64,000 nucleotides of DNA. Source: Streptomyces omiyaensis. GTDB taxonomy: Bacteria; Actinomycetota; Actinomycetes; Streptomycetales; Streptomycetaceae. Where the stretch lies: assembly GCF_014650895.1 (NCBI RefSeq), contig NZ_BMVV01000001.1, forward strand, positions 210,222 to 274,221, given 5' to 3'. The translations under genes were made by a program, and so were the position numbers. The notes under the pieces are model-generated. The model was not told where the DNA came from, ran no database searches, and was given only the letters and a program-made list of their open reading frames with translations. Shown here in pieces: positions 49,852-57,856 of this stretch (position 1 is its first letter; every line of letters starts with the position of its first letter).

Positions 49852-50029
49852 CCGGAGAGGGTAGGCCCTCGCGCATCCGGCCCCCGGGGCGGGCCTCCGG
49901 GCCCCACGGACTTCCGTGCGCGAGACGAGCCGCGGCGAACCCTCCGTCCCGGCCGAAGCGGCCCTGGGCGCAGCCCCGGCCTGCCGCGCGACCGCACGCC
50001 GGAGCCGGGCGCACCGCCACGAAGGGCCG

Positions 50030-50983
50030 TCAGGCGGACTCGCCCTCGACGAGGGGGCGCAGGCCGTCGAGGAGGGCCTTGAGGCCCAGTTCGAAGAGGT
50101 CGTCGAGGCGGAGGTCGTAGCCGCCCTCGAAACCGCCGACGACCTTCGCGAAGGTCGGGAAGCGGCCGGACCGCGCCAGGGCCTGGAGATCGGGGGTGCG
50201 GCTGTCCATCCACTGGTCCTCCGACTGGCCCGTCGCGGCCTCGGCGTGCGCCTCCCGCTCCAGGTGGACCGCGAGGCCCTGGACGTGGCTGTAGATCAGC
50301 ACGTGGATGTCGAACAGGCGCGTGGGGTCGAGGCCGTGGCCGTCGAGGGCGCCGAGGATCCACTCGCCGTGGTCGAGCAGGCGCGGGACGAACAGCGGGC
50401 GGGTCAGCGAGCCGAGCTGGGCCAGCCACGGGTGCCGCCGGTAGAGGCGCCACATGGTCCGGGCGCCCAGCTCGACGCGGGCGCGCCAGTCCTCGGGGGC
50501 GTCCGCCGGATACCCCTCCTCGCCGAACGCGGCGTCGGCCATGTGGAGGACGAGCTCCTCCTTGCTGGGGACGTACCGGTACGTCGACATCGGGGCCACG
50601 CCGAGGCGCGCGGCGACTCCGCGCATGGAGAGCGCCGGGAGGCCCTCGCTGTCGGCGATCCCGATGGCGGTGCGGACGATCCGGTCGAGGCTCAGCTCCG
50701 GCTCGGGGGAGGGGGAGGGCGGCTCGGCGGAGGGGGGAGACGCCGGCGCGGGGGCCGCCACGACCGTGCCGATCCGGGGGCGGGCCTCCACCAGGCCCTC
50801 CAGGCGCAGGGTGGTCAGCGCCTTGGTGGCCGTGGCGAGGGCCACGCCCCACTCCTCGGCGATCCGCCGGGTCGAGGGGATCCGGTCCCCGGGGGCCAGC
50901 TCGCCCTCCGCGATGCGCCGCCGGAGCTCGGCGACGATGCGCAGGTAGGGCGGGGCGCCCACCCCTCCTGTGATCTGGGTCAC
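50030..50983 (-). CDS. GntR-TetR hybrid transcriptional regulator
   Basis: The 317-residue product joins a GntR winged helix (YLRIVAELRRRIAEGELAPG ... ATATKALTTLRLEGLV, residues ~13-75), a Pro/Ser linker, and a full TetR-type regulator (RIVRTAIGIADSEGLPALSM ... MSTYRYVPSKEELVLHMAD) with a ligand-binding C-terminal domain. Two DNA-binding domains in one chain are a known but minority layout in actinobacteria. It is divergent from a FAD monooxygenase, and inverted repeats in the gap are likely operators. GTG 50983 start. Confidence 0.88.
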   Translation of the reverse strand: MTQITGGVGAPPYLRIVAELRRRIAEGELAPGDRIPSTRRIAEEWGVALATATKALTTLRLEGLVEARPRIGTVVAAPAPASPPSAEPPSPSPEPELSLDRIVRTAIGIADSEGLPALSMRGVAARLGVAPMSTYRYVPSKEELVLHMADAAFGEEGYPADAPEDWRARVELGARTMWRLYRRHPWLAQLGSLTRPLFVPRLLDHGEWILGALDGHGLDPTRLFDIHVLIYSHVQGLAVHLEREAHAEAATGQSEDQWMDSRTPDLQALARSGRFPTFAKVVGGFEGGYDLRLDDLFELGLKALLDGLRPLVEGESA

Positions 50984-51001
50984 ACTCCCCTGCCTTCCTG
51001 T

Positions 51002-51064
51002 CCTGTACTAGGGCAGAGGGTAGCAGCGGCGATGACGGCGGAGGCTCTTCTGCCCTAGTACAGG
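51002..51064. promoter_or_regulatory. 16-bp inverted repeat in the regulator/monooxygenase gap
   Basis: CCTGTACTAGGGCAGA (51002-51017) is repeated as an exact reverse complement at 51049-51064, 31 nt apart. Candidate paired half-sites for the hybrid regulator. Confidence 0.7.
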
Positions 51065-51095
51065 CGGCCTGTTGGGGGGATTGAGGGTGCTGCGT

Positions 51096-51126
51096 GTACG
51101 GCGTACGTTCAGCGCGTACACCGTAC
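51096..51126. promoter_or_regulatory. Second palindrome near the monooxygenase start
   Basis: GTACGGCGTACG (51096-51107) and CGTACACCGTAC (51115-51126) are complementary at 11 of 12 positions with a 7-nt centre, 22 nt before the monooxygenase ATG. Candidate operator. Confidence 0.55.
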
Positions 51127-51147
51127 GGACCGCCGAAGGAGAACGCC

Positions 51148-52353
51148 ATGAAGAACCAGCCCCAGTCCCTGCCCCAGCCCCAGTCCCAGTCCCAGTCCCT
51201 GCCCCGGGTCCAGGGCCGGTCCCGGGACCGGGCCCCGGCCCGGGTGCGGACCGTGCTCGTCTCCGGCGGCGGCATCGCCGGTCCCGTCCTCGCCCACTGG
51301 CTGCGCCGCCACGGCTTCGCGCCCACCGTCGTCGAGCGCGCCCCCGGACCCCGCGCCGGCGGGCAGGCCGTCGACGTCCGGGGCGTCGCCCTCGACGTCA
51401 TGGAGCGGACCGGGCTCCTGGAGCGGGCCCGCGCGGCGCGGACTCGGATGCGCGGCATGTCGGTCCTCGACGCCGACGGCCGGGAGCTCCACCGCTCCAC
51501 CGAGGCCACCTACAGCAGCGGGCGGCTCGACGGCGAGGACATCGAGGTGCTCCGCGAGGACCTGGTGCGGATGGTCCACGAGCACACCCGCGAGGACGTC
51601 GAGTACCTCTTCGGCGACAGCGTCACCGGCCTGGAGGAGGACGGCGACGGCGTGCGCGTCGACTTCGCCCGGGGGGCCTCCCGCCGCTTCGACCTCGTGG
51701 TCGGGGCGGACGGCCTGCACTCCACCGTGCGGCGCCTCGCCTTCGGCCCGGAGGAGGAGTACTCCCACCACCTGGGCAGCTACCTCTCGGTCTTCGGCGC
51801 GGACAACTTCCTCGGCCTGGAGGACTGGCAGACGTGGCTGCGCGACGGCGACGTGGGCTTCGGCATCATGCCCGTCCGCGACAACACCGAGCTCAGGGTC
51901 GCCTTCGGCTTCGCGTCCGAGCCGCTCGCCCCCGAACTGCGCACCGGCGACGCCCTGCGGCGGACCGTCGCCGAGAAGCTGGAGGGCGTCGCCTGGGAAG
52001 GGGAGGCCCTCGCCGAGGCCGCCCGCAAGGCGCCCGACTTCTACTGCGACGCGATGGCCCAGATCCGCATGGACCACTGGTCGCGGGGGCGCGTGGTCCT
52101 GCTCGGCGACGCCGGCTACTGCCCCTCCCCGCTCTCCGGGCAGGGCACCAGCCTCGCCCTCGTCGGCGCCTACGTGCTCGCCGACAGCCTCGCCCGCCAC
52201 GCCGGCGACCACCGCGCCGCCTTCGCCCGCTACGAGGACCGGATGCGCCCCTTCGTCGAGCTCAACCAGGCCCTGGCCACCGAGAACCCCGGCGGCCCCG
52301 CCTCCGAGGAGTCCGTGGAGCACGCCAAGAACGCGCTGTCCCTAGACGCCTGA
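51148..52353 (+). CDS. FAD-dependent aromatic-ring monooxygenase (TetX-like family)
   Basis: The 401-residue product has the FAD fold GGGIAGPVLAHWLRRHG, the DG motif LVVGADGLHSTVR and the second FAD motif VLLGDAGYCPSPLSGQGTSL. The family hydroxylates aromatic compounds, including antibiotics. The first ~35 residues are a Gln/Pro/Ser repeat (LPQPQSQSQSLP) absent from typical members. ATG 51148 has GAAGGAG 6 nt upstream. The divergent hybrid regulator suggests induction by the substrate. Confidence 0.88.
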   Translation: MKNQPQSLPQPQSQSQSLPRVQGRSRDRAPARVRTVLVSGGGIAGPVLAHWLRRHGFAPTVVERAPGPRAGGQAVDVRGVALDVMERTGLLERARAARTRMRGMSVLDADGRELHRSTEATYSSGRLDGEDIEVLREDLVRMVHEHTREDVEYLFGDSVTGLEEDGDGVRVDFARGASRRFDLVVGADGLHSTVRRLAFGPEEEYSHHLGSYLSVFGADNFLGLEDWQTWLRDGDVGFGIMPVRDNTELRVAFGFASEPLAPELRTGDALRRTVAEKLEGVAWEGEALAEAARKAPDFYCDAMAQIRMDHWSRGRVVLLGDAGYCPSPLSGQGTSLALVGAYVLADSLARHAGDHRAAFARYEDRMRPFVELNQALATENPGGPASEESVEHAKNALSLDA

Positions 52354-52365
52354 CGTGGCGCCGGA

Positions 52366-52424
52366 CCGGTCGCGGGACGGACCGGGTGGCCGGTCGCGGG
52401 ACACGCCGCGGAACCGGTCGCGGG
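52366..52424. repeat. Three CCGGTCGCGGG repeats at exact 24-bp spacing
   Basis: CCGGTCGCGGG starts at 52366, 52390 and 52414. The first two copies extend to CCGGTCGCGGGAC. They lie in the 242-nt gap before the hydrolase gene, ahead of a TAGCGT -10-like element (52460-52465). Confidence 0.7.
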
Positions 52425-52537
52425 GCCGGCGGCCCGGGTCCGCTGTCGGCGGCGCCCGATAGCGTGCCGGCGGACCGGACCGACCTCTCCCGACCGCCCC
52501 TTTCCGCCGGCCCCCTTCCGGCCCTCCCTTTCCGGCC

Positions 52538-52567
52538 GACCCCTTCCGACCCCTTCCGACCCCTTCC
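52538..52567. repeat. Three 10-bp tandem repeats before the hydrolase gene
   Basis: GACCCCTTCC is repeated three times in perfect tandem within a pyrimidine-rich run that ends 28 nt before the start codon. Confidence 0.8.
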
Positions 52568-52595
52568 GTCCTCTCCGACCCGGGAGCGAACCACC

Positions 52596-53312
52596 GTGGA
52601 CATCCTGCTCATCGCCGGTCTCTGGCTCGACGCCTCCGCCTGGGACGACGTCGTGCCCGAGCTCGCCGCCCTCGGCCACCGGCCCGTGCCCGTCGCCCTG
52701 CCCGGCCAGGGCGACGGCGACCTCGGCGCGACCCTCGACGACCAGCTGGCGGCGGTCCTCGCGGCCGTCGACGCGGCGCCGGGGAAGCCGCTCGTGGTCG
52801 GGCACTCCGCCGCGGCGAGCCTCGCCTGGCTGGCGGCCGACGCGCGGCCGGAGAAGGTCGCGAAGGTGGCGCTGATCGGCGGCTTCCCGGCCCCCGACGG
52901 GCGGGCGTACGCGGACTTCTTCCCGGTCGAGGACGGTGCCGTGCCCTTCCCCGGGTGGGAGCCCTTCGAGGGCCCGGACGCCGCCGACCTGGACGGCCCC
53001 GCCCGCGAGCGCCTCGCGGCCGCCGCCGTGCCCGTGCCCGAAGGCGTCGCCCGCGGCACCGTCCGCCTCGCCGACGAGCGCCGCTTCGACGTCCCCGTGG
53101 TGCTCGTCTGCCCCGAATTCACCCCGGCCCAGGCCGAGAAGTGGATCGCCGCCGGGGAGAGCCCCGAGCTCGCCCGGGCCCGCCGCCTCTCCTACGCCGA
53201 CCTCGGCTCCGGCCACTGGCCCATGGCCACCCGCCCCCGCGAACTGGCCCGCCTGCTCGCGGAGTCGGCGGGCCCGGAGCCGGCGGGAGGGGGCGCGGGG
53301 CGGACGATCTAG
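52596..53312 (+). CDS. Alpha/beta-hydrolase
   Basis: The 238-residue single-domain hydrolase has nucleophile S71 in VVGHSAAASLAWL and a catalytic His in GSGHWPMATRP; the oxyanion region is LIAGLWLDASAWDDV. It resembles small EstC-like esterases/acyl hydrolases. Substrate unknown. GTG 52596 has a weak GGGAG ribosome site. The next gene starts 10 nt after its stop but appears to have its own promoter. Confidence 0.87.
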   Translation: MDILLIAGLWLDASAWDDVVPELAALGHRPVPVALPGQGDGDLGATLDDQLAAVLAAVDAAPGKPLVVGHSAAASLAWLAADARPEKVAKVALIGGFPAPDGRAYADFFPVEDGAVPFPGWEPFEGPDAADLDGPARERLAAAAVPVPEGVARGTVRLADERRFDVPVVLVCPEFTPAQAEKWIAAGESPELARARRLSYADLGSGHWPMATRPRELARLLAESAGPEPAGGGAGRTI

Positions 53313-53322
53313 TCTGCCGGGC

Positions 53323-54432
53323 GTGGACATAGACCTCGGGAACGGAATCCTCGGCGCGATCCTCGGCGTCGTCTTCGCGACGCTCTTCCAGCAGTGGACG
53401 CAGGACGTCTGGTTCAAGGTGCGGCGCCGGGCCGCGGGGAAGGTGCGGAGCCTGACCTACCGGGCGGCCGACGGCGGGGCCTGGGGGACCTTCTCGCTCG
53501 GGCCGCTGCGCACCTCGGCGCTGATCGTGGAGGGCGACGGGGAGCGGCCGATCGCGCCCGAGGCCGTGCACGTGCGGGTGATGGACGGGGAGGTCGAGCT
53601 CCCCGCCGAGCTGGCCCCCTGGCGGGCCGAGATCGAGGCCGAGGAGGCGCGGGCCTCGGCGGCGGGCGAACGGCGGCCGGTCTGGAACGGCGAGCGGTAC
53701 GCGGTCGAGGCCGTCGAGGTGACCCGTACGCCCCCTGACGAGGCCTCCGAGGTCCACCTGCGGCTCCGGCCCACCGACTACTACACCTTCCTCGCCGCCC
53801 AGCAGCTCGACCGGCGGCTCCCCGACGGGTCGACCCCGCGCGGACGCTGGCTCGACCCCGACGCGCCGCTGACCGCGCCCGCCTTCCTCCAGTGCAGCTT
53901 CGGCGTGAACGTCGCGGTCGTCACCTCCGACGACCTGCTGGTGATCAACCGGCGCGGGGACGGGGTCCGGACGGCGCCCGGCCTGTGGAACTCCTCCGTG
54001 AACGAGGGCCTGGCCCGGCCCACCGACTCCGCCGGCCGCCACGCACCCGACCTGCACGCCGTCGCCCGGCGCGGGATGCGCGAGGAACTCTCGCTGGAGC
54101 CGCACGAGTTCACCCTCTCCCTGCTCGCCTTCGTCCTCGACGTCGACGCGCGGATGTGGAGCGCCCACTTCTACGCCCGGCTGACCGGGATGACCGGCGA
54201 GGAGCTGCGCGCCCGCACCGGCCGGGGCGTCGCGGACCGCTGGGAGCACTCGGCCACCGAGTACGTGCCCTTCCGCACCGCCGACGTCGCCCGCCACCTC
54301 CTGGCGCCGGAGCGGCGCCACCGCTGGGCGCCCCTCGCCCCCGCCCTCTTCCACCTGGCCCTGGTCCACGTCCACGGCCGCGCCTCGGTGGAGCGCGCGG
54401 AGGCGGCGGCCGTCCGGCGGCTGTCGCGCTGA
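53323..54432 (+). CDS. Membrane-anchored protein with degenerate Nudix-like domain
   Basis: The 369-residue product starts with a membrane helix (GNGILGAILGVVFATLFQQW), then a polar region. The C-terminal domain contains LHAVARRGMREELSLEP, similar to the REUxEE part of a Nudix box but without the full Gx5Ex7 spacing. The segment around VTSDDLLVINRRGDGVRTAPG also fits a Nudix fold. Probable nucleotide- or ligand-binding role rather than a proven hydrolase. TAGTCT ends 7 nt before GTG 53323, suggesting a leaderless mRNA. Confidence 0.7.
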   Translation: MDIDLGNGILGAILGVVFATLFQQWTQDVWFKVRRRAAGKVRSLTYRAADGGAWGTFSLGPLRTSALIVEGDGERPIAPEAVHVRVMDGEVELPAELAPWRAEIEAEEARASAAGERRPVWNGERYAVEAVEVTRTPPDEASEVHLRLRPTDYYTFLAAQQLDRRLPDGSTPRGRWLDPDAPLTAPAFLQCSFGVNVAVVTSDDLLVINRRGDGVRTAPGLWNSSVNEGLARPTDSAGRHAPDLHAVARRGMREELSLEPHEFTLSLLAFVLDVDARMWSAHFYARLTGMTGEELRARTGRGVADRWEHSATEYVPFRTADVARHLLAPERRHRWAPLAPALFHLALVHVHGRASVERAEAAAVRRLSR

Positions 54433-54505
54433 CCCCGCCGCGCCCGCCCCGCCTTGCCCGCCCCGCCTTCCCCCGCCGGCCCGGCCCGCTCCGTACCCTG
54501 TCCGC

Positions 54506-54898
54506 ATGGCATGCCGCATCAGTGAGCTCGTCCTCGAATGCGCCGACCCCGAACGGCTCGCCGCCTTCTGGAGCGCCGTCCTCGGCTACGTGGAGGTGGA
54601 CCGGGAGGAGGACGGGAGCATCGAGATCGGGCCACCCGGCACCGGCTTCGGCGGGCCCCGGCCGACGCTCGTCCTCAGTCCCGGCACCGGTGCCCCCAGC
54701 CGCCCGGTGCGGCTGCACATCGACGTCAGCCCGACCGACCGGGACCAGGAGGAGGAGCTGGCGCGGCTGCTCGCGCTCGGCGCCGTGCCGGCCGACGTCG
54801 GGCAGACGGGCGAGGAGAGCTGGCACGTCCTCGCCGACCCTGAGGGCAATGCGTTCTGCCTGCTCAGGAAGCGGATCGAGCCCGTCGGGCAGGAGTAG
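54506..54898 (+). CDS. VOC-superfamily (glyoxalase-like) protein
   Basis: The 130-residue product contains ISELVLECADPERLAAFWSA, LHIDVSP and the ending LADPEGNAFCLL, the glyoxalase/bleomycin-resistance fold. Such proteins bind metals and small ligands; the substrate is not predictable. TACCCT ends 6 nt before ATG 54506 (leaderless). Confidence 0.87.
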   Translation: MACRISELVLECADPERLAAFWSAVLGYVEVDREEDGSIEIGPPGTGFGGPRPTLVLSPGTGAPSRPVRLHIDVSPTDRDQEEELARLLALGAVPADVGQTGEESWHVLADPEGNAFCLLRKRIEPVGQE

Positions 54899-54903
54899 GG
54901 CCG

Positions 54904-54963
54904 GCCCTCCCGCACGCGGCCGGAAACCGTCGGGCCGATCATCCGACGGTCGGTCGGGAGGGC
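54904..54963. promoter_or_regulatory. Nested inverted repeats before the esterase-like phytase gene
   Basis: GCCCTCCCG (54904-54912) pairs with 54955-54963. Inside it, ACCGTCGG (54926-54933) pairs with CCGACGGT (54943-54950). It starts 6 nt after the VOC stop and ends 40 nt before the next start, so it may be a terminator, an operator or both. Confidence 0.5.
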
Positions 54964-55002
54964 TTCGGGACCACTCCCCTGGGTGACTGCGGAGCACCGG
55001 GG

Positions 55003-56187
55003 GTGACGGACATGATCACGGGCATGAGTGCCTCCCTGATCCGCCGCGCCTGCGTCGCGGCCCTGCTCCTGACCTCGACGCTGGCCCCCGCCGTCGCCGC
55101 CGCGCCCGCACCCGGCACCCCCGCGCCGGAGTCGAGGGGCCCGGTCCAGGCCCGCCTGCTCGGCGAGAAGACCGTCCCGCACAAGCTCGACTTCCTGGGG
55201 ACCACGGTCGGCGGCCTCTCCGGCGTCGACCGCGACCGCTGCACCGGCGAGTACGTCTTCATCAGCGACGACCGCTCCTTCCTCCAGCCCGCGCGCTTCT
55301 ACACCGCGCGGCTCGACGTCGACGCGGACGGCGTGCACGCCGTCGACTTCACCGGCACCCGCCCCTTCCGCCGGCCGGACGGGTCGGTCTACCCCTCGCC
55401 CGCCCTCAACGACGGCAAGGCGGTCGACCCGGAGGAGATCCGCGTCGACCCGCTCCACTGCCGCTACTGGTGGGGTCAGGAGGGCGACCGGCCCGCCGTC
55501 GCCGGCCCGCCGGTCATCCAGCCGTCGATCGAGATCTCCGACCCCGACGGCACCCACCGCGGCCGGCTGCGCCTGCCGGAGAACTACACGATCGCCCCGG
55601 AGAGCGGGCCCCGCCGCAACCAGGCCGTCGAGGCGCTCACCTTCGGCGCCCGCGGCACCGTCGTGACCAGCGCGATCGAGGGACCGCTGCTCCAGGACGG
55701 ACCGGTGCCGGACCTGGAGAACGGCGCGCTCGTCCGCGTCACCCGGCAGACCCGCGCCGGGCGGGTGCTCGGCCAGTACGCCTACCCGATCGAGAAGATC
55801 TTCGCCCCCTCCGACCCGACCAGCCCGTGGGGCCCCGACACCGGCGTGCCGTCCCTGCTCGCCTTCCCGGACGACCCCGAGCGCTACCTCGTGCTCGAAC
55901 GCTCCTGGGTCGCCGGCTCCGGCTACAAGGTCCGCCTGTACGACGCCACCACGCGCGGCGCCACCGACGTGCAGGCCGTCGAGGCGCTGGCCGGCCAGTC
56001 CGTCCGGCCCATGCGGAAGCGGCTCGTCGCCGACTTCCACACCCTCGGCCTGTCGACCGTCGACAACACCGAGGGCATGACGTGGGGCCCCGCCCTGCCG
56101 TCCGGCGAGCGCACGCTGATCCTCGTCAGCGACGACAACTTCGCCTCGGACGCGGTCACGCAGATCGTCGCGCTCGCGCTGCGCTGA
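55003..56187 (+). CDS. Secreted esterase-like activity of phytase family protein
   Basis: The 394-residue product has a signal peptide (~9-36, LLLTSTLAPAVAAAP). The mature part is a beta-propeller of the phytase-esterase-like family, with GTTVGGLSGVDRDRCTGEYVFISDD at its start (split here as GGLSGVD and YVFISDDRS), RRNQAVEALTF, NTEGMTWGP and ILVSDDNF. The family may hydrolyse phosphoesters outside the cell; activity here is unproven. GTG 55003 has GGAG 8 nt upstream; ATG 55012 and 55024 are in frame. Confidence 0.85.
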   Translation: MTDMITGMSASLIRRACVAALLLTSTLAPAVAAAPAPGTPAPESRGPVQARLLGEKTVPHKLDFLGTTVGGLSGVDRDRCTGEYVFISDDRSFLQPARFYTARLDVDADGVHAVDFTGTRPFRRPDGSVYPSPALNDGKAVDPEEIRVDPLHCRYWWGQEGDRPAVAGPPVIQPSIEISDPDGTHRGRLRLPENYTIAPESGPRRNQAVEALTFGARGTVVTSAIEGPLLQDGPVPDLENGALVRVTRQTRAGRVLGQYAYPIEKIFAPSDPTSPWGPDTGVPSLLAFPDDPERYLVLERSWVAGSGYKVRLYDATTRGATDVQAVEALAGQSVRPMRKRLVADFHTLGLSTVDNTEGMTWGPALPSGERTLILVSDDNFASDAVTQIVALALR

Positions 56188-56201
56188 GCCGAGCACGCGG
56201 A

Positions 56202-56224
56202 GGCTTCCGGGGTCCCCGGAAGCC
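56202..56224 (+). terminator. Terminator of the esterase-like phytase gene
   Basis: GGCTTCCGG (56202-56210) pairs with CCGGAAGCC (56216-56224) around GGTCC. GCACGC and GCGTGC outside it extend the structure. It begins 14 nt after the stop codon. Confidence 0.75.
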
Positions 56225-56312
56225 CCAGGGACCCGGGGCCGGAAGCGTGCGGCGGGAGCGCGGGGTCCGGAATCCGCCAGCACGGCGGCCGGCCCAGGCC
56301 GACGCTGGATGC

Positions 56313-56804
56313 ATGAACCGCTACCTGCCGCGCGCCGTCGAGCCCGCCGCCCTCGCCGCCCTCCGGGACACCGACGACGCCGGACGCCCCTGCGTCCCGT
56401 ACGCCGCCCCGGAGGGCGGCGAGCCGCTCCGCTGCTGTCTGCGCGCCGCCCGCGCCGGGGAGTCGATCGCGCTCGTCTCGTACGCCCCGCTGCGGCGGTG
56501 GGCGGCCGCCGAGGGCGCCGCTCCGGGGGCGTACGACGAGGTCGGGCCCGTCTTCGTGCACGCGCGGGAGTGCGGGGGACCGACGGCGGCCGGCCCCGGC
56601 GGGGGGTATCCCTTCGAGCGGGCGGGAGCCCTGCGGACCGTCCGGCGCTACAGCGCCGAGGGGCGCATCCTCGGCGGCCGGCTCGTCGAACTCCCCGGCC
56701 TCGACGAGGCGTTCGCCGAGGCCTTCGCCGAGCCGGACGTGGCCCTCGTGCACGTGCGGGCCGTCGAGTACGGGTGCTTCCACTTCGAGGTCCGGCGGCC
56801 GTAG
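56313..56804 (+). CDS. DUF1203 family protein
   Basis: The 163-residue product has the DUF1203 pattern: PLRCCLRAARAGESIALVSY, GPVFVHARECGG and VALVHVRAVEYGCFHFEVRR. Small cytosolic family of unknown function. GACGCT ends 6 nt before ATG 56313 and no ribosome site is visible, suggesting a leaderless start. Confidence 0.85.
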   Translation: MNRYLPRAVEPAALAALRDTDDAGRPCVPYAAPEGGEPLRCCLRAARAGESIALVSYAPLRRWAAAEGAAPGAYDEVGPVFVHARECGGPTAAGPGGGYPFERAGALRTVRRYSAEGRILGGRLVELPGLDEAFAEAFAEPDVALVHVRAVEYGCFHFEVRRP

Positions 56805-56830
56805 GGCGCACCGCCGGAAAAGCGGTGGCG

Positions 56831-56880
56831 GCGGACGGCCGGGGACGTCTACCGTCGGGGCGACTCCGAACCGTCCGCCA
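56831..56880. promoter_or_regulatory. Inverted repeat around a possible RNHCP promoter
   Basis: GGCGGACGG (56831-56839) and its complement (56872-56880) flank TACCGT (56851-56856), a -10-like hexamer. This would start the RNHCP transcript near 56863 and place a leader ORF at its 5' end. Confidence 0.4.
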
Positions 56881-56918
56881 CCACGTCCCGGGCCCCCGGC
56901 CCGCAGAGAGGGTGTTCC

Positions 56919-56969
56919 ATGACCCGGCCCGCGCCGAGCGCGCCCCACTCCCCGAACCGCGCCGCCTGA
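56919..56969 (+). CDS. Possible 16-residue leader peptide of the RNHCP genes
   Basis: ATG 56919 has GAGAGGG 6 nt upstream and encodes MTRPAPSAPHSPNRAA (5 Pro in 16 residues, including dispersed Pro-containing pairs). The TGA sits in a small CGCC-TGA-GGCG hairpin. It ends 70 nt before the first RNHCP gene, whose ribosome site can pair with an upstream CTCCT. The arrangement resembles leader-peptide control; not proven. Confidence 0.45.
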   Translation: MTRPAPSAPHSPNRAA

Positions 56970-57017
56970 GGCGACCTTCGACGGGCCCGCTCGGCCGACT
57001 CCTGCTGCCAGTGACAC

Positions 57018-57032
57018 CTCCTCAGCAAGGAG
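57018..57032 (+). promoter_or_regulatory. Hairpin sequestering the RNHCP ribosome site
   Basis: CTCCT (57018-57022) pairs with AGGAG (57028-57032), the Shine-Dalgarno of the GTG at 57040, around a 5-nt loop. Translation would be low unless the hairpin is opened. Confidence 0.5.
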
Positions 57033-57039
57033 CCTCCGG

Positions 57040-57384
57040 GTGACCATCACCATCGACACCTTCACCTGCGTGTGGTGCGGACTCACCGTCCACGCCCACG
57101 CCGCCGGCGGACAGCGGCGCAACCACTGCCCCTCCTGCCTGCACTCCCGGCACGTCCACGACCACGTCGAGGGCGGACCGAGCGACTGCGGGGCACGGAT
57201 GACACCGATCTCCATCGCCGTGCTGCGCACCGGGGACTGGATGATCGTCCACCGCTGCGTGCGCTGCGACGAGCTCACGTCCAGCCCCGTCGCCGAGGAC
57301 GACAACCGGCTCATCCTGATGCGGATGGCGGTCCGGCCGCTGGCCCAACCACCCTTCCCGCTCGAAGCGTTCGGGGACCTGTGA
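57040..57384 (+). CDS. RNHCP domain protein (first copy)
   Basis: The 114-residue product carries the RNHCP signature: FTCVWCGLTVHAHAAGG, RRNHCPSCLHSRHVHD, CGARMTPISI and HRCVRCDELTSSPVAEDDN. The Cys pairs suggest zinc binding. Function unknown; the fold resembles small RNA- or ribosome-associated zinc proteins. GTG 57040 has AGGAG upstream. The second copy starts 1 nt after its stop. Confidence 0.88.
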   Translation: MTITIDTFTCVWCGLTVHAHAAGGQRRNHCPSCLHSRHVHDHVEGGPSDCGARMTPISIAVLRTGDWMIVHRCVRCDELTSSPVAEDDNRLILMRMAVRPLAQPPFPLEAFGDL

Positions 57385-57385
57385 G

Positions 57386-57814
57386 ATGGCCCGCCGGACG
57401 CGTACCGACGACCGGCGCCGCGCCCAGCGGCGCAAGGACGTGCTGCACGGGCGGGGGAGCGGGCACCGGGAGCAGGACTTCCGGTGCGCCGGCTGCCGGC
57501 TCGTGGTCCCGCTCGCCGCACCGGGCACGGCCCACCGCAACCACTGCCCGACCTGCCTGGAGAGCCTGCACGTCGACGGACGGGTGCCCGGCGACCGGGC
57601 CGCCGCCTGCCGGGGCCGGATGGTGCCGCTCAGCGTCTCCGTCCGGCCCGACGGGGAGTGGCTGCTCGTCCACGAGTGCCGGTCCTGCGGCGAACTGAGC
57701 GCCAACAGGATCGCCGGCGACGACAACGCCCTCGCCCTGATGCGGCTCGCCCTGCGGCCGCTGCGGGACCCGGGCGTGCCGGGCGTGGCCCACGGGGCGC
57801 TGCTGGCCCTGTGA
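57386..57814 (+). CDS. RNHCP domain protein (second copy)
   Basis: The 142-residue product has a basic N-terminal tail (RRTRTDDRRRAQRRKD) followed by the RNHCP domain: FRCAGCRLVVPLAAPGTAHR, HCPTCLESLHVDG, CRGRMVPLSVSV and HECRSCGELSANRIAGDDN. It differs from the first copy by the basic extension, which could bind nucleic acid. Co-transcribed with it. Confidence 0.88.
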   Translation: MARRTRTDDRRRAQRRKDVLHGRGSGHREQDFRCAGCRLVVPLAAPGTAHRNHCPTCLESLHVDGRVPGDRAAACRGRMVPLSVSVRPDGEWLLVHECRSCGELSANRIAGDDNALALMRLALRPLRDPGVPGVAHGALLAL

Positions 57815-57856
57815 CCCGGCGACCGGCCCCGGGGGCGTGCGGGCCCGGCCGTGCGC

